From Rhizorhabdus phycosphaerae (lineage in GTDB: Bacteria > Pseudomonadota > Alphaproteobacteria > Sphingomonadales > Sphingomonadaceae), in contig NZ_CP049107.1 in NCBI RefSeq assembly GCF_011044255.1, forward strand, positions 1,054,001 to 1,118,000: a stretch of 64,000 nt of DNA, written 5' to 3'. Both the position numbers and the translations under genes were made by a program. Below the pieces are notes generated by a model. The model had not been told where the DNA came from, made no database searches, and saw only the letters and a list, made by a program, of their open reading frames with translations. Positions 34,589 to 43,687 of the stretch are shown piece by piece (within the stretch, counting starts at the first letter, position 1; each line of letters opens with the position of its first letter).

Positions 34589-37500
34589 TCAGAACTTAAA
34601 CGATACGCTGGCAAAACCATAACGGCCCGTCGCGTCGTAGAACTGCGGGTAGGTGTTGCCGTTGCCGCCATCCTCGATCGCAGCCGTCGTGGTGAGCGGC
34701 GGGTTCTTGTCGAGGATGTTGTTGATGCCGACGGTCAGACGCGCATTGTCGAACAGGTCGTAGCCAAGCGACAGGTCGAAATAGCTGCGGCTGTTCAGCT
34801 TGCGGTTGACTTCCGCGAAGCTGCCGGTGAGCGCGGCCTGGCTGCTGGTCTGCGAGATCTTCACCGCAGAGACGTAGCGCCAGGTCAGGCCGACATCGAG
34901 ACCGAAGGGGGTCGCCCAGCTGGTGAGCAGCTTGTGGCGCCATTCCGGACGCGGACGACCGCACAGGCCGCCGTAGAGGCCCGAGCACTCGTAGATGTCG
35001 TCCGCCGGCGAGGTCGGCAGCGGCTTGGTCTTGTAGCTGTCGAGATAGGTGCCGACGAGGTTGAAGCTCAGCGAGCCCATCGTTTCGAGCGGCACGCGAT
35101 AGTCGACGGTAAGGTCGATACCGCTGGTCCGCAGCGAGCCGGTGTTCACGTTGAAGCGCTCGAAGAAGCCGTCATTGGTCAGGAACAGCGTGCCGCCCGG
35201 ACCACGGTTGATCGCGGCGCAGGACTGCGGATCGGCGTTGTAAAGGCAGTTCTTGAGCGCCAGGTTCGGATTGACGCTGCCGATCAGGTCTTTCACGCGG
35301 ATGTTGAAATAGTCGACCGAGATGGTGAGCCGCGGAACGAAGCTCGGCTCGAAGACGGCGCCGAACGACCAGGTGTCGGCCTTCTCCGGCTTCAGATTCT
35401 CGTTACCGCCGATGATCGCATTGAACTGACCGGCAGGGTTGTCGACGATGTTGCCATATTGCGCCGCGGTAACGCCGGTGTTGGCGCACTGCGCGAAGGT
35501 AGCGAACGGCGTCGGGCCCGAGCAGGGATCGTAGGTGCCGTTGGCGAGTTCGGTCAGCTCGACCTCGAACTTCGAACGCGAGGCGAAGAGCTCGACGACG
35601 TTCGGCGCACGAACGGCGCGCTGGTAGCTGCCACGGAAGCGGACTTCGCTGACCGGCGACCAGTTGAGGCCCAGCTTGTAGGTGTGCGTGTTGAAGCCGG
35701 TGTTGTAATCCGAATAGCGATAGGCGCTCTCGAGCGACAGCAGCTGGAAGAACGGACGCTCCTCGACGATCGGGACGTTGAGCTCGGCGAAGAACTCCTT
35801 GGCGATCGTGTTGCCCGACACCGGGAATTCCGGCTCGGTCGAGTTCTGATAGGCCTGGTCGGGGTTCAGCTCGAGCGTGTTCTTGCGATACTCGACGCCG
35901 AAGGCGATGCCGATGCCGTTCTTCGCCCAGGGAAGCGTCATGCCGTACTTGCCGAGGTCGCCGCTGACCGAGGCGACGATGTCGGTGAGCGCGGTCTGAC
36001 CGGTGATCTGCTGATCCTCGCCGACATAGGCGATCGAGGCATCGCTCGCGCGGTTGCCGCTGACAAGGTCGAGCGGGGCGCAGCGCGCATCGTCATTGGC
36101 CGAGGTCGCATCGGCATTGATCGCGCAGACCGCCTGACCGAAGGTGGCCGAACCGGTACGACGATCGATGACGGCGTTCAGCGCATTGGCGAAACGGACC
36201 GTGTTGGCGTTGCCGACGAAGCGGCTCTTGTAGCTGACCTTCGAATAGGAGCCGAAAACGTCATAGCTGAACGCTTCGTCGATCTTGCCGCGCACGCCGC
36301 CCACGAGGCGGAAGGTGCTGTGGTTGATCTGGTCCTGACGGTTGCCGCCCTCGACATTGCGGCGGCTGATGATCAGGCCGTTCGCGACATCGGATCCGAG
36401 ATAGTTGCCCGCCGCGTCGTAGCGACCGGCGCTCGACAGACCGGCAACGCCGCAGAGGAACTGCTGCTGCTGCGTGCTGAGGAAGGCGTTGTCGCAGTTG
36501 AGCCCGCCGCCCTGGCCGGTGATGCCGCCGGTGAGCACGCCCGGTGCGATCTGCGCCGTGGACGTGTCGTCCATGTAGCTGATCTCGAAATAGGGAACGA
36601 TGCTCTCGCTGATCTCGTAATGACCGATCGCGCCCAGCGTGTAACGCTCGTCGGGGCGCTGATAATAGTTGGCCGGTGCGAAGTTATAGGTACGGCGGCC
36701 GGCGACGAATTGGCCATTGTCGGCGCGGAATTGCGTCGGAACGCCGGCGAGGCCCGAGGTGTTGGCGAAGTTGGCCGGGAAGTTGAAGCCCGAGCCGCTG
36801 CAGGCATAGTCGCTGCCACCCACGCCGGCCGCACCGAGCGCGCAGGCACTGTAGTCATAGTCGGCCTGCAGGATCGGGTTGATCTTGCGATAGGTGCCGT
36901 AGGCCGTGATGTTGCCACGGCCATCGGCCATGTTGCTGCCCATGACGATCGAATAGTCTTGGGTGAAGCCGTTCCACACGCTCTTGTCGGGCTTCGGATA
37001 AGCACCCGGAACAACGGCGTTGTTCTGGTCGAGGAGGTTGCGGAAGCCCTTCTGCCCGTTGTTGTGCTGGAAGCCGCCGACATTGGCGGTGATCTTCAGC
37101 CCCTCGAAATCGTCGATAAGGTTGAAGTTGACGACGCCCGCGATCGCGTCCGAACCATAGACCGCCGATGCGCCGCCGGTCAGGACCTCGACGTTGCGGA
37201 TCAGCGCGGTCGGGACCTGGTTGACGTCGGACGGCGTCGACTTGGGCGAACCATAAGGCAGGCGGCGGCCGTTCACGAGCACGAGCGTGCGCGAGGGGCT
37301 CAGGCCGCGAAGATCGATCTGCGCGGTGCCGGTCGCCTCGTTCGAGTTGGCCGAACCCTGGGCAGCGAACACCTGGGGCAGCTGGTTGATGAGATCTTCG
37401 GCGCGGGTCGTGCCGCGGCTGACGAACTCGGCGCTGTTGATCTGCGTGACGGGGCTGACGCTCTCCATGTTGACCGAACGGATGCGCGAACCGGTGACGA

Positions 37501-37618
37501 CGATGTCCGCCGCAGGCGCTTCGTCTTCCGCTGCCTGCGCATAAGCGGCCTGCGACAGGACCAGCCCCATGAAGGCGGTACCCGCCAGCAATGTCTTTCT
37601 ATCGATCAACCTAGCCAT
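34589..37618 (-). CDS. TonB-dependent outer-membrane receptor (peptide locus)
   Basis: This receptor of about 1009 residues has a signal peptide (LLAGTAFMGLVLSQAAYAQA), a plug domain with the start ADIVVTGSRIRSVNMESVSP and RVLVNGRRLPYG-type text (RTLVLVNGRRLPYGSPKS), then VEVLTGGASAVYGSDAIAGV, and a large barrel ending SFKF. It belongs to the long Caulobacter/Sphingomonas type with no N-terminal signalling extension and no FecIR pair nearby. I start at ATG 37618 because AAGGGA lies about 6 bases upstream; the frame opens at 37645. It is flanked by an esterase, an M24 peptidase and M20/S9 peptidases in the same direction, so its cargo is probably a peptide, perhaps modified by an ester or acyl group. 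The very long antisense frame over it is a GC artefact. Confidence 0.93.
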   Translation of the reverse strand: MARLIDRKTLLAGTAFMGLVLSQAAYAQAAEDEAPAADIVVTGSRIRSVNMESVSPVTQINSAEFVSRGTTRAEDLINQLPQVFAAQGSANSNEATGTAQIDLRGLSPSRTLVLVNGRRLPYGSPKSTPSDVNQVPTALIRNVEVLTGGASAVYGSDAIAGVVNFNLIDDFEGLKITANVGGFQHNNGQKGFRNLLDQNNAVVPGAYPKPDKSVWNGFTQDYSIVMGSNMADGRGNITAYGTYRKINPILQADYDYSACALGAAGVGGSDYACSGSGFNFPANFANTSGLAGVPTQFRADNGQFVAGRRTYNFAPANYYQRPDERYTLGAIGHYEISESIVPYFEISYMDDTSTAQIAPGVLTGGITGQGGGLNCDNAFLSTQQQQFLCGVAGLSSAGRYDAAGNYLGSDVANGLIISRRNVEGGNRQDQINHSTFRLVGGVRGKIDEAFSYDVFGSYSKVSYKSRFVGNANTVRFANALNAVIDRRTGSATFGQAVCAINADATSANDDARCAPLDLVSGNRASDASIAYVGEDQQITGQTALTDIVASVSGDLGKYGMTLPWAKNGIGIAFGVEYRKNTLELNPDQAYQNSTEPEFPVSGNTIAKEFFAELNVPIVEERPFFQLLSLESAYRYSDYNTGFNTHTYKLGLNWSPVSEVRFRGSYQRAVRAPNVVELFASRSKFEVELTELANGTYDPCSGPTPFATFAQCANTGVTAAQYGNIVDNPAGQFNAIIGGNENLKPEKADTWSFGAVFEPSFVPRLTISVDYFNIRVKDLIGSVNPNLALKNCLYNADPQSCAAINRGPGGTLFLTNDGFFERFNVNTGSLRTSGIDLTVDYRVPLETMGSLSFNLVGTYLDSYKTKPLPTSPADDIYECSGLYGGLCGRPRPEWRHKLLTSWATPFGLDVGLTWRYVSAVKISQTSSQAALTGSFAEVNRKLNSRSYFDLSLGYDLFDNARLTVGINNILDKNPPLTTTAAIEDGGNGNTYPQFYDATGRYGFASVSFKF

Positions 37619-37733
37619 GAACATTCCCTTTGCGTTGCGCGCCACGTAGGACGCAGTCTCCCTTCGGGGTCGCCAGCGGCGCCCCGGCCCAGATCCTCTC
37701 TCGGTCTCTTCGAAGTCCGGCTGCCGCGCCGGA

Positions 37734-39461
37734 TCAGTATCTCCAGCTCGTCAGATCGGCGCCCTTCGGCGCGCTTTCCTCGATCCTTTTCAGTATCTTC
37801 GGTAGGTAGAAGCTGTTGTAGCGCAGGCGCGAGATCGCGTTGCCATTGGCGAAATCGCCATTCCAGCAATGCTCGGCCCGGTCGCCGTAAAGCACTTCGC
37901 CCTTGTACGGCGGGTCCGCCTTCTTGAGGAAATCCTCGGTCAGGTAGACCGCGTTGTTCAGGTAGAAATTATCCATGTCGCCGACATAGATGTGGATTTT
38001 GCCCTGAAGCTTCGGCCCCAGCGTCTTCCAGTCGCGCTCCATGATGTAACGCAGGTCGTAATTATCGCGCCAATAGGTGGCGACGCTCGGGTCGATCACG
38101 CCGGTGCGCTTGTCCCAGATGCGCTTCGGATAGCCATCCGGACCATTGGGGGAGAAGACTGCTTCCCAGATATCCCACTGTCCGCCAGAGCGCGTCTTGT
38201 CGCCCATGACGAGTTCCCAACGGTTCTCCATCTCCATCGTGTAGGGAGAATTGTCGAGATAATCGCGCTTGCCGGCCCGGGCGACGCGGGTGAACGGCCC
38301 TTCCAGATAATAGGCGTTCTTGTCCTTGTAGATGTTGGTCAGCATCAGCTGCCGGAAGTCGATCGGATCCGGGCAGGCGGCGAAGGCGCCGTTGTAATCG
38401 TCCGGATATTTGACCTGCACGCCCAGCGCTTCCCAGCCACCGGTCGAGCCACCGTAGAGGAAGCGCGCCCAGCCCTGGCCGAGGCCGCGGAACTTCTTTT
38501 CCAGCGCCGGGATGAACTCGTGGGTGATCGCGTCCCCATAGGGGCCGAGATTGGCCGAGTTCACCGCATAGCTGTCGTCATAATAGGGATTGGAGTGGTC
38601 GATCTCGACGATCAGCACCCGGGGAAATTTCTCCGAGATCCACTGCTTGTAGAAATTATAAGCCTCTTCCTGCTCGGTGCGGTTGTAGCACGGCAGGTTG
38701 AAACGCTCGCTCGGCTCGCACTTCAGGTTCGCATCGGGTGGGGTCGTACGGAAGCCGCCGAAATCGTCCGGGAAATGCCCGTGAAAGATCATCAGCGGAT
38801 AGCGCGCCTCGGGGTGCTTGTCGAAATCCTTGGGGACGAGGACGTGACCGCGCATATAGATATCGCGACCCCAGAATTTCGACAGCTTCTCGCTGCGAAA
38901 TTTGAAGTGGCGGATGAACTCGCTGTCCTTCGGCTCCTCGATCGCAGGATTGACCTTGTCGAGAACGATCTCGATCTCGCCGGGCTTGGCCGGATCGAAC
39001 TCGATCCACTGCGGCGTGCTGACAAGGTTGCCCGGCTCCTTGCGCCAGTTCTGCCCGGCACCGCGCGGCGCCGGCAGCTTCACCGTCTTGCCGTTCTCGA
39101 GCTTGTACGTGTCGTAGCGATGCAGCAGCGCCTGGACATAATAGCGGCCCGCCGGCACCTGGCTCATCGCCTCGGCCGGGAAACCGAGGACGTCGGCACC
39201 GATCGCCGCACTGCCGCCGGGCTTCAGCCCATCGACGTTCACGCCGAACATCTGCGCACCGAAATAATCGGGGCGGGTCTGGTAGCGCGGCTCGGTCTTG
39301 CCGTCGGGCGTGAGCATCAGCATCACCCGGCCGTCGAACGGGCCATCCTTCGCAGTCGCGGGGACCGTGACCTTGAAGCTCTCGGCGACCGCCGGACTGC
39401 CAGCCAGTGCCAACATGGAAACCATGGCGGCCGCAGCCAGCTTGAACCCCTTACGCTTCAT
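37734..39461 (-). CDS. Putative esterase, alpha/beta hydrolase (EstD-like), exported
   Basis: This 575-residue protein has a clear signal peptide (MKRKGFKLAAAAMVSMLALA, cleavage at AVAES). An N-terminal beta-rich domain of about 200 residues with FDGRVMLMLTPDGKTEPRYQ is followed by an esterase domain. Here the nucleophile elbow is FLYGGSTGGWEALGVQ, preceded by FPRVLIVEIDHSNPYYDDSY and HGHFPDDFGG. A late His lies in GDRAEHCWNG. The arrangement fits large exported putative esterases of the esterase D fold. It lies 40 bases after the M24 gene and 115 before the TonB receptor, in one direction. It may hydrolyse an ester or amide of the compound imported by the receptor. The substrate is not visible. 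Confidence 0.82.
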   Translation of the reverse strand: MKRKGFKLAAAAMVSMLALAGSPAVAESFKVTVPATAKDGPFDGRVMLMLTPDGKTEPRYQTRPDYFGAQMFGVNVDGLKPGGSAAIGADVLGFPAEAMSQVPAGRYYVQALLHRYDTYKLENGKTVKLPAPRGAGQNWRKEPGNLVSTPQWIEFDPAKPGEIEIVLDKVNPAIEEPKDSEFIRHFKFRSEKLSKFWGRDIYMRGHVLVPKDFDKHPEARYPLMIFHGHFPDDFGGFRTTPPDANLKCEPSERFNLPCYNRTEQEEAYNFYKQWISEKFPRVLIVEIDHSNPYYDDSYAVNSANLGPYGDAITHEFIPALEKKFRGLGQGWARFLYGGSTGGWEALGVQVKYPDDYNGAFAACPDPIDFRQLMLTNIYKDKNAYYLEGPFTRVARAGKRDYLDNSPYTMEMENRWELVMGDKTRSGGQWDIWEAVFSPNGPDGYPKRIWDKRTGVIDPSVATYWRDNYDLRYIMERDWKTLGPKLQGKIHIYVGDMDNFYLNNAVYLTEDFLKKADPPYKGEVLYGDRAEHCWNGDFANGNAISRLRYNSFYLPKILKRIEESAPKGADLTSWRY

Positions 39462-39501
39462 CAGTCATGTCCCCCTGATCTTCTTCTGCCCCCGACCCGG
39501 C

Positions 39502-40887
39502 TCAGTCGCTCGGGATCAGACGTATCTCGGTCTGGCGCCCATCCAGGAAGCGGACCTGCTTCCCGTCGAAAAAGGCGTTCTCCTCGGTGCGGAATTCGAC
39601 GCCCTGGCCGCCCCATTCGGGCACGTCCTTGCGAGCCGACAATTCGATCGACCAGGTCGTGTTCGCGTGGACCGGGTTTTCACCACGCGGGTCGGCATTC
39701 TGATTGTCCCAGAATCCAAGCGAGGGGCCTGCCGCATGGCCATGATAGCCGAGCGGATGCGAGTAGATGGAGGGCTTCAAGCCCTGCGCGAGCGACTTGG
39801 CACGGGCCGCAGCCAGCACCTGATTGCCCGTCGCGCCCACCTTGTACGACGACAGCAAAGCGTCCTGAACCTTGTTCGCGTCGGCGAGCCCAGCGCGCAG
39901 CCCGGCCGGCACGGCCGTCTCGCCGGGCTTCGCGACATAAGCGAGATGCTGCGTGTCGGTGTTCAGGCGCAGATAGGTGATGCCGAAGTCGGTCCAGAGC
40001 ATGTCGCCCGGCTGGATCACGGTATCGCCTTCCAGCATTCCCTTCTCGCCCTGGCGGATCACGGCGACCGACGGCTGGAACCAAACCTTCAGGCCCAGAT
40101 CGTTGACGCGCTGGCGATACCACCAGACCACGTCGGCGGTCGTCGTCTTGCCGGGGGTGATCACCTTGCGCGAGAAGGCGTCCGCCATGATCGAGTGGGC
40201 AAGGCGCAATATGCCCGGATAGATGCGCATCTCCATCGGGGTGCGCGCCTCGAGCCAGCCGATCGAGAGACGCTCGCCGGAGACGATGCGCGAGCGGAAC
40301 TGCTCGGGCAGAGCGGCCGTCATCTCTTCATATTGGCTCAGCGTCATGCCGTCGGCGAAAGCGGACAGAGCCGAAGTGTTGATCGCGATGTTGCCCGGAT
40401 TGCGCGCCGCAATGATGTCGGCGACCGCCTTCCACTGATCGGGCTGCTTGTCGGGATCCCAGGCCGGCTGGAACAGGCCGCCCAGCCCATAGCGGCTGAC
40501 GGTCAGGCGCTCGACGGGCTTGCCGTTGCCGGGATCGAAGAAGATCAGGATGGTACGGCGACGCGCGTGCATGCTTTCGGCATTGAGCATGGTGGCGACC
40601 ACCGGCTCCTCGAAATATTCGCGCGCCATCAGCACCCACATGCTGATCTTCTGCTCGCGCATCAGGCGCGGGACGATCGTATCGAGGCGGTCGGCGAGGA
40701 TCGCATTGATCAGCTTGGCCTGTTCGCGCATCGGAAGGATTTCGGGTGCGGCCGGTGACGCCTGCTCGACGTCGCTCATCGTCACGCTGTCGAGGGACGC
40801 CTGCGCCATCAACGGGCCAGCTGCCGCCAACGCCATGCAGGCGGCGGACAGACGCAGTGCTGCGTACCGAAAACCAGTCCTCACCAA
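39502..40887 (-). CDS. M24 family metallopeptidase (Xaa-Pro aminopeptidase-like), exported
   Basis: This 461-residue protein has a signal peptide (LRLSAACMALAAAGPLMAQA), a creatinase-like N-terminal domain and a pita-bread catalytic domain. The five metal ligands can be placed: Asp in LWTDFGITY, Asp in RLNTDTQ, His in HPLGYHGHAAGP, Glu in TWSIELS and Glu in FRTEENAFF. It should release an N-terminal residue before proline. It is the first gene of the peptide locus, behind a consensus-like TTGACA promoter, and is followed by the esterase after 40 bases. It is probably periplasmic and works with the S9 and M20 peptidases on proline-containing peptides. Confidence 0.9.
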   Translation of the reverse strand: MVRTGFRYAALRLSAACMALAAAGPLMAQASLDSVTMSDVEQASPAAPEILPMREQAKLINAILADRLDTIVPRLMREQKISMWVLMAREYFEEPVVATMLNAESMHARRRTILIFFDPGNGKPVERLTVSRYGLGGLFQPAWDPDKQPDQWKAVADIIAARNPGNIAINTSALSAFADGMTLSQYEEMTAALPEQFRSRIVSGERLSIGWLEARTPMEMRIYPGILRLAHSIMADAFSRKVITPGKTTTADVVWWYRQRVNDLGLKVWFQPSVAVIRQGEKGMLEGDTVIQPGDMLWTDFGITYLRLNTDTQHLAYVAKPGETAVPAGLRAGLADANKVQDALLSSYKVGATGNQVLAAARAKSLAQGLKPSIYSHPLGYHGHAAGPSLGFWDNQNADPRGENPVHANTTWSIELSARKDVPEWGGQGVEFRTEENAFFDGKQVRFLDGRQTEIRLIPSD

Positions 40888-40912
40888 ATCCCCCTTGCGA
40901 CCATTATTATGT

Positions 40913-40942
40913 GATATTGGCTATATTTCGGAACTGTGTCAA
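40913..40942 (-). promoter_or_regulatory. Promoter and operator-like motif of the M24 peptidase gene
   Basis: A perfect TTGACA (40937-40942, minus strand) is followed after 17 bases by CAATAT (40914-40919). The region between and over the -10 holds AATATAGCCAATATC (40913-40927), which differs from the motif in the promoter at 30867-30882 by one substitution and one base. The 284-bp gap up to the divergent GH3 gene has no other gene. Confidence 0.55.
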
Positions 40943-41171
40943 CCGCCTCGTACAGCGCCGAAGAGGTTGATGCGGAAATAAAGTTTCGTCCGCTGCCGAG
41001 CGCGCAATGCCGCCGGCCTGTCTGCGGTCGTGGCGAGGCAATGACGCGCTGGGGGACTGAAGCCGCGCGAGCGGGCCATTCCAGGGTCGTTCCGGTTCCG
41101 ATTGTCGGTCAAACGCGCGTCGCGGGTCGGCGCCGCATCAGGCGCCTGCCAGAACGATGACGGGAATGACC

Positions 41172-43397
41172 ATGCGGAGCATAGTGATGGTGAACAAGAC
41201 GCGTGCCCTGGTGACGGCCGCTCTGTGCGCGACAGCGATGACCTCGGCGCGTGCAGCAGAGGCCCCTGCCCTCGACCTGGATGCGGCCGTCACGCGAGCC
41301 AGCGCCACGGTGCGGCAGATGACCGCAGACGAGAAGGTGATCCTGACGCACGGGATAATGCCGCTGGGACTGAGCAAGACCATGCCGCCCATTCCGGCCG
41401 ATGCCATACCCGGCGCAGGCTATATCGCGGGTATCGCGCGTCTTGGCATACCGGCGCTGAAGGAAACCGATGCCAGCCTGGGCGTCACCTATGTGATGGG
41501 TGCTCGCAAGGATGGTGCGACCGCGCTTCCATCGGGGGTAGCACAGGCGGCCTCGTGGAACCCGGAGCTGCTCTACCGGGGCGGCGCCATGATCGGCTCG
41601 GAGGCGCGGGCCAAGGGTTTCAACGTGCTGCTGGCGGGGGGCGTCAACCTGATGCGCGATCCGCGCAATGGCCGGACGTTCGAATATCTGGCCGAAGATC
41701 CGCTTCTGTCGGGCGTGCTCGTCGGCGCCGCGATCCGGGGCGTACAGTCCAATCATATCATCTCGACGATCAAGCATCTGGCGCTCAACGGACAGGAGAC
41801 CGGGCGCAAATATGCCAATGCGCTGATCAGCGAGGCCGCCGCCCGCGAGAGCGACCTGCTCGCCTTCCAGATCGGCATCGAACAGGGCCAGCCCGGCTCG
41901 GTGATGTGCGCCTATAATCGCGTACTGGGCGAGCAGGCGTGCGCCAGCGACTGGCTGCTCAACAAGGTGCTGAAGCAATCCTGGGGCTATAAGGGCTTCG
42001 TGATGTCGGATTGGGGCGCCGTACCGAACATCGATGCGGCGTTGAAGGGCCTCGACCAGCAATCGGGCGAACAGCTCGATCCGGCCGTCTTCTTCGGCGA
42101 CAAACTCAAGGAAAAAGCCGGCGCCGACCTCCGCTGGAAAGCGCGGGTCGACGACATGAACCTGCGCGTCCTGACGGCGATCTACGCGGCCGAACTCGAC
42201 AAATATCCGGCAACGCCGGGCGGCAAGATCGACTTCGAGGCCAACGGCAAGGTTGCGGAGGAGGTGGCCCGCCAGGGCATCGTCCTGCTCAAGAACAACG
42301 GCGTGCTGCCGTTGGCGAAGTCCGCGAAGTCGATCGCCCTGATCGGCGGCTATGCCGATGGCGGGGTCCTGTCAGGCGCGGGATCCAGCCAGGTCCATGG
42401 CGAAGGCGGTCCGGTCGTCAGTCGCCCCGCCAGCGGCAAGGGTGTCTGGGCCGGCTTCATCGCGCAGCAATATCATCGATCGAGCCCGATGGAGGCCATC
42501 CGCGCTCATGCCGGCTCCGCCAAACTCACCTTCCGCGACGGACGCTACATCACCGATGCGGTAGAAAAGGCGCGTCAGGCGGAAGTAGCGATCGTCTTCG
42601 CGACGCAGTGGGAAACCGAGGGCCTCGACCTTCCGGATCTCTCGCTGCCGGACGGGCAGGACGAACTGATCGCTGCGGTTGCAGCGGCCAATCCGAACAC
42701 GATCGTCGTGCTGGAAACGGGCGGGCCGGTGAAGATGCCCTGGCTCGACAAGGTCGCGGGCGTGATCGAGGCCTGGTATCCCGGCGCACGCGGCGGACCA
42801 GCCATCGCGTCGGTTCTGTTCGGAGAGACCAATCCTTCGGGGCGGCTGCCGATAACCTTTCCCGCAAGCGAAGCGCAGTTGCCGCGACCCAAGCTCGACG
42901 GCAGCGATTGGGTTGAACCGGACTTCGGCGGCAACCCCAGCTCAGGCAGCGACAAGCTGGACGTAAACTATGACATCGAAGGGTCCGATGTCGGCTACCG
43001 CTGGTTCGCGCGAACCGGTGCCAAGCCGCTGTTCCCCTTCGGCTATGGGCTGTCCTACACCCGCTTCGAAAGCGGCGATCTGAAACTTAAGGGCCTGACC
43101 GCGAGCTTCACAGTCCGCAACACCGGACAGCGCGAAGGCGCCGAGGTGGCGCAGCTCTACCTCGTCGGGCGCAACGGCAAGGCCATGCGGCGCCTGGCCG
43201 GCTTTCAGCGCGTGAACCTCGCTCCCGGAGCCTCGCAGACGGTCTCCGTCACGCTCGACCCGCGCATCCTGGCGAACTGGAAGGATGGTGGCTGGACCCT
43301 GCCCGGCGGCGAGTATCTCTTCGCGCTGGGCAAGGATGCCGAGCAGCTTTCAGCGCCAGTCCGGGTCAAGCTCGCCGGCAGGTTCTGGAAGGACTGA
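41172..43397 (+). CDS. Glycoside hydrolase family 3 beta-glucosidase-like enzyme, exported
   Basis: This protein of about 741 residues is a GH3 exo-glycosidase. A signal peptide (VNKTRALVTAALCATAMTSARA) precedes the N-terminal barrel with ALPSGVAQAASWNPEL, KGFNVLLAGGVNLMRDPRNG and KHLALNGQETGR. The nucleophile Asp lies in GFVMSDWGAVPN. The second domain has IVLLKNNGVLPL, and the C-terminal fibronectin-III-like domain begins after LFPFGYGLSYTRF. All are standard for beta-glucosidase/xylosidase members. I start at ATG 41172 with GGGA upstream; ATG 41187 with CGGAGC upstream is equally possible. It is divergent from the peptidase locus and ends before tRNA-Gln. The substrate (beta-glucoside or xyloside) is not resolved. 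Confidence 0.93.
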   Translation: MRSIVMVNKTRALVTAALCATAMTSARAAEAPALDLDAAVTRASATVRQMTADEKVILTHGIMPLGLSKTMPPIPADAIPGAGYIAGIARLGIPALKETDASLGVTYVMGARKDGATALPSGVAQAASWNPELLYRGGAMIGSEARAKGFNVLLAGGVNLMRDPRNGRTFEYLAEDPLLSGVLVGAAIRGVQSNHIISTIKHLALNGQETGRKYANALISEAAARESDLLAFQIGIEQGQPGSVMCAYNRVLGEQACASDWLLNKVLKQSWGYKGFVMSDWGAVPNIDAALKGLDQQSGEQLDPAVFFGDKLKEKAGADLRWKARVDDMNLRVLTAIYAAELDKYPATPGGKIDFEANGKVAEEVARQGIVLLKNNGVLPLAKSAKSIALIGGYADGGVLSGAGSSQVHGEGGPVVSRPASGKGVWAGFIAQQYHRSSPMEAIRAHAGSAKLTFRDGRYITDAVEKARQAEVAIVFATQWETEGLDLPDLSLPDGQDELIAAVAAANPNTIVVLETGGPVKMPWLDKVAGVIEAWYPGARGGPAIASVLFGETNPSGRLPITFPASEAQLPRPKLDGSDWVEPDFGGNPSSGSDKLDVNYDIEGSDVGYRWFARTGAKPLFPFGYGLSYTRFESGDLKLKGLTASFTVRNTGQREGAEVAQLYLVGRNGKAMRRLAGFQRVNLAPGASQTVSVTLDPRILANWKDGGWTLPGGEYLFALGKDAEQLSAPVRVKLAGRFWKD

Positions 43398-43515
43398 AGG
43401 CAGAAGCCTCAGCTCCGCGCCGACGAACATTGCGCATCAGGCTCATGGGGGGAGATGGACGGTCCGTCGCCCCCTATTCGACACCTGACGGGCATAGGGA
43501 TTTTCGGACGGAAAC

Positions 43516-43590
43516 TGGCTGGGGCGGGAGGATTCGAACCTCCGAATGACGGTACCAAAAACCGTTGCCTTACCACTTGGCGACGCCCCA
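43516..43590 (-). tRNA. tRNA-Gln (anticodon UUG)
   Basis: A complete 75-base cloverleaf lies on the minus strand. The acceptor TGGGGCG pairs with CGCCCCA, the D arm is GCCAAGTGGTAAGGC, the anticodon arm ACGGT/ACCGT encloses TTTTGGT with anticodon TTG, the T arm has GGTTCGAATCC, the discriminator is G, and CCA is encoded. It reads CAA and, by wobble, CAG. Confidence 0.97.
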
Positions 43591-43687
43591 GCATCGCTTG
43601 GCGAGGCGCCCTTATATTCATCGGCGCGGCAATGGGAAGAGCAGAAGAGCGGTTTTCCTGCCGCTCGCTTGGGGCTAGACCGGGGGC

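Noticed and set aside
30903-37618. Possible lasso-peptide locus because an S9 peptidase lies near a TonB receptor
   Set aside because: No precursor peptide, no B-type leader protease and no asparagine-synthetase-like cyclase gene is present. The S9 protein has the DPP4-like layout and is accompanied by M20 and M24 peptidases, which suggests general or specific peptide digestion.
34520-37927. 1135-residue open frame on the plus strand
   Set aside because: It lies antisense to the TonB receptor gene in a GC-rich region, its translation is low-complexity (Arg/Asp/Ala/Val) without domains, and the minus-strand frame encodes a complete recognisable receptor.
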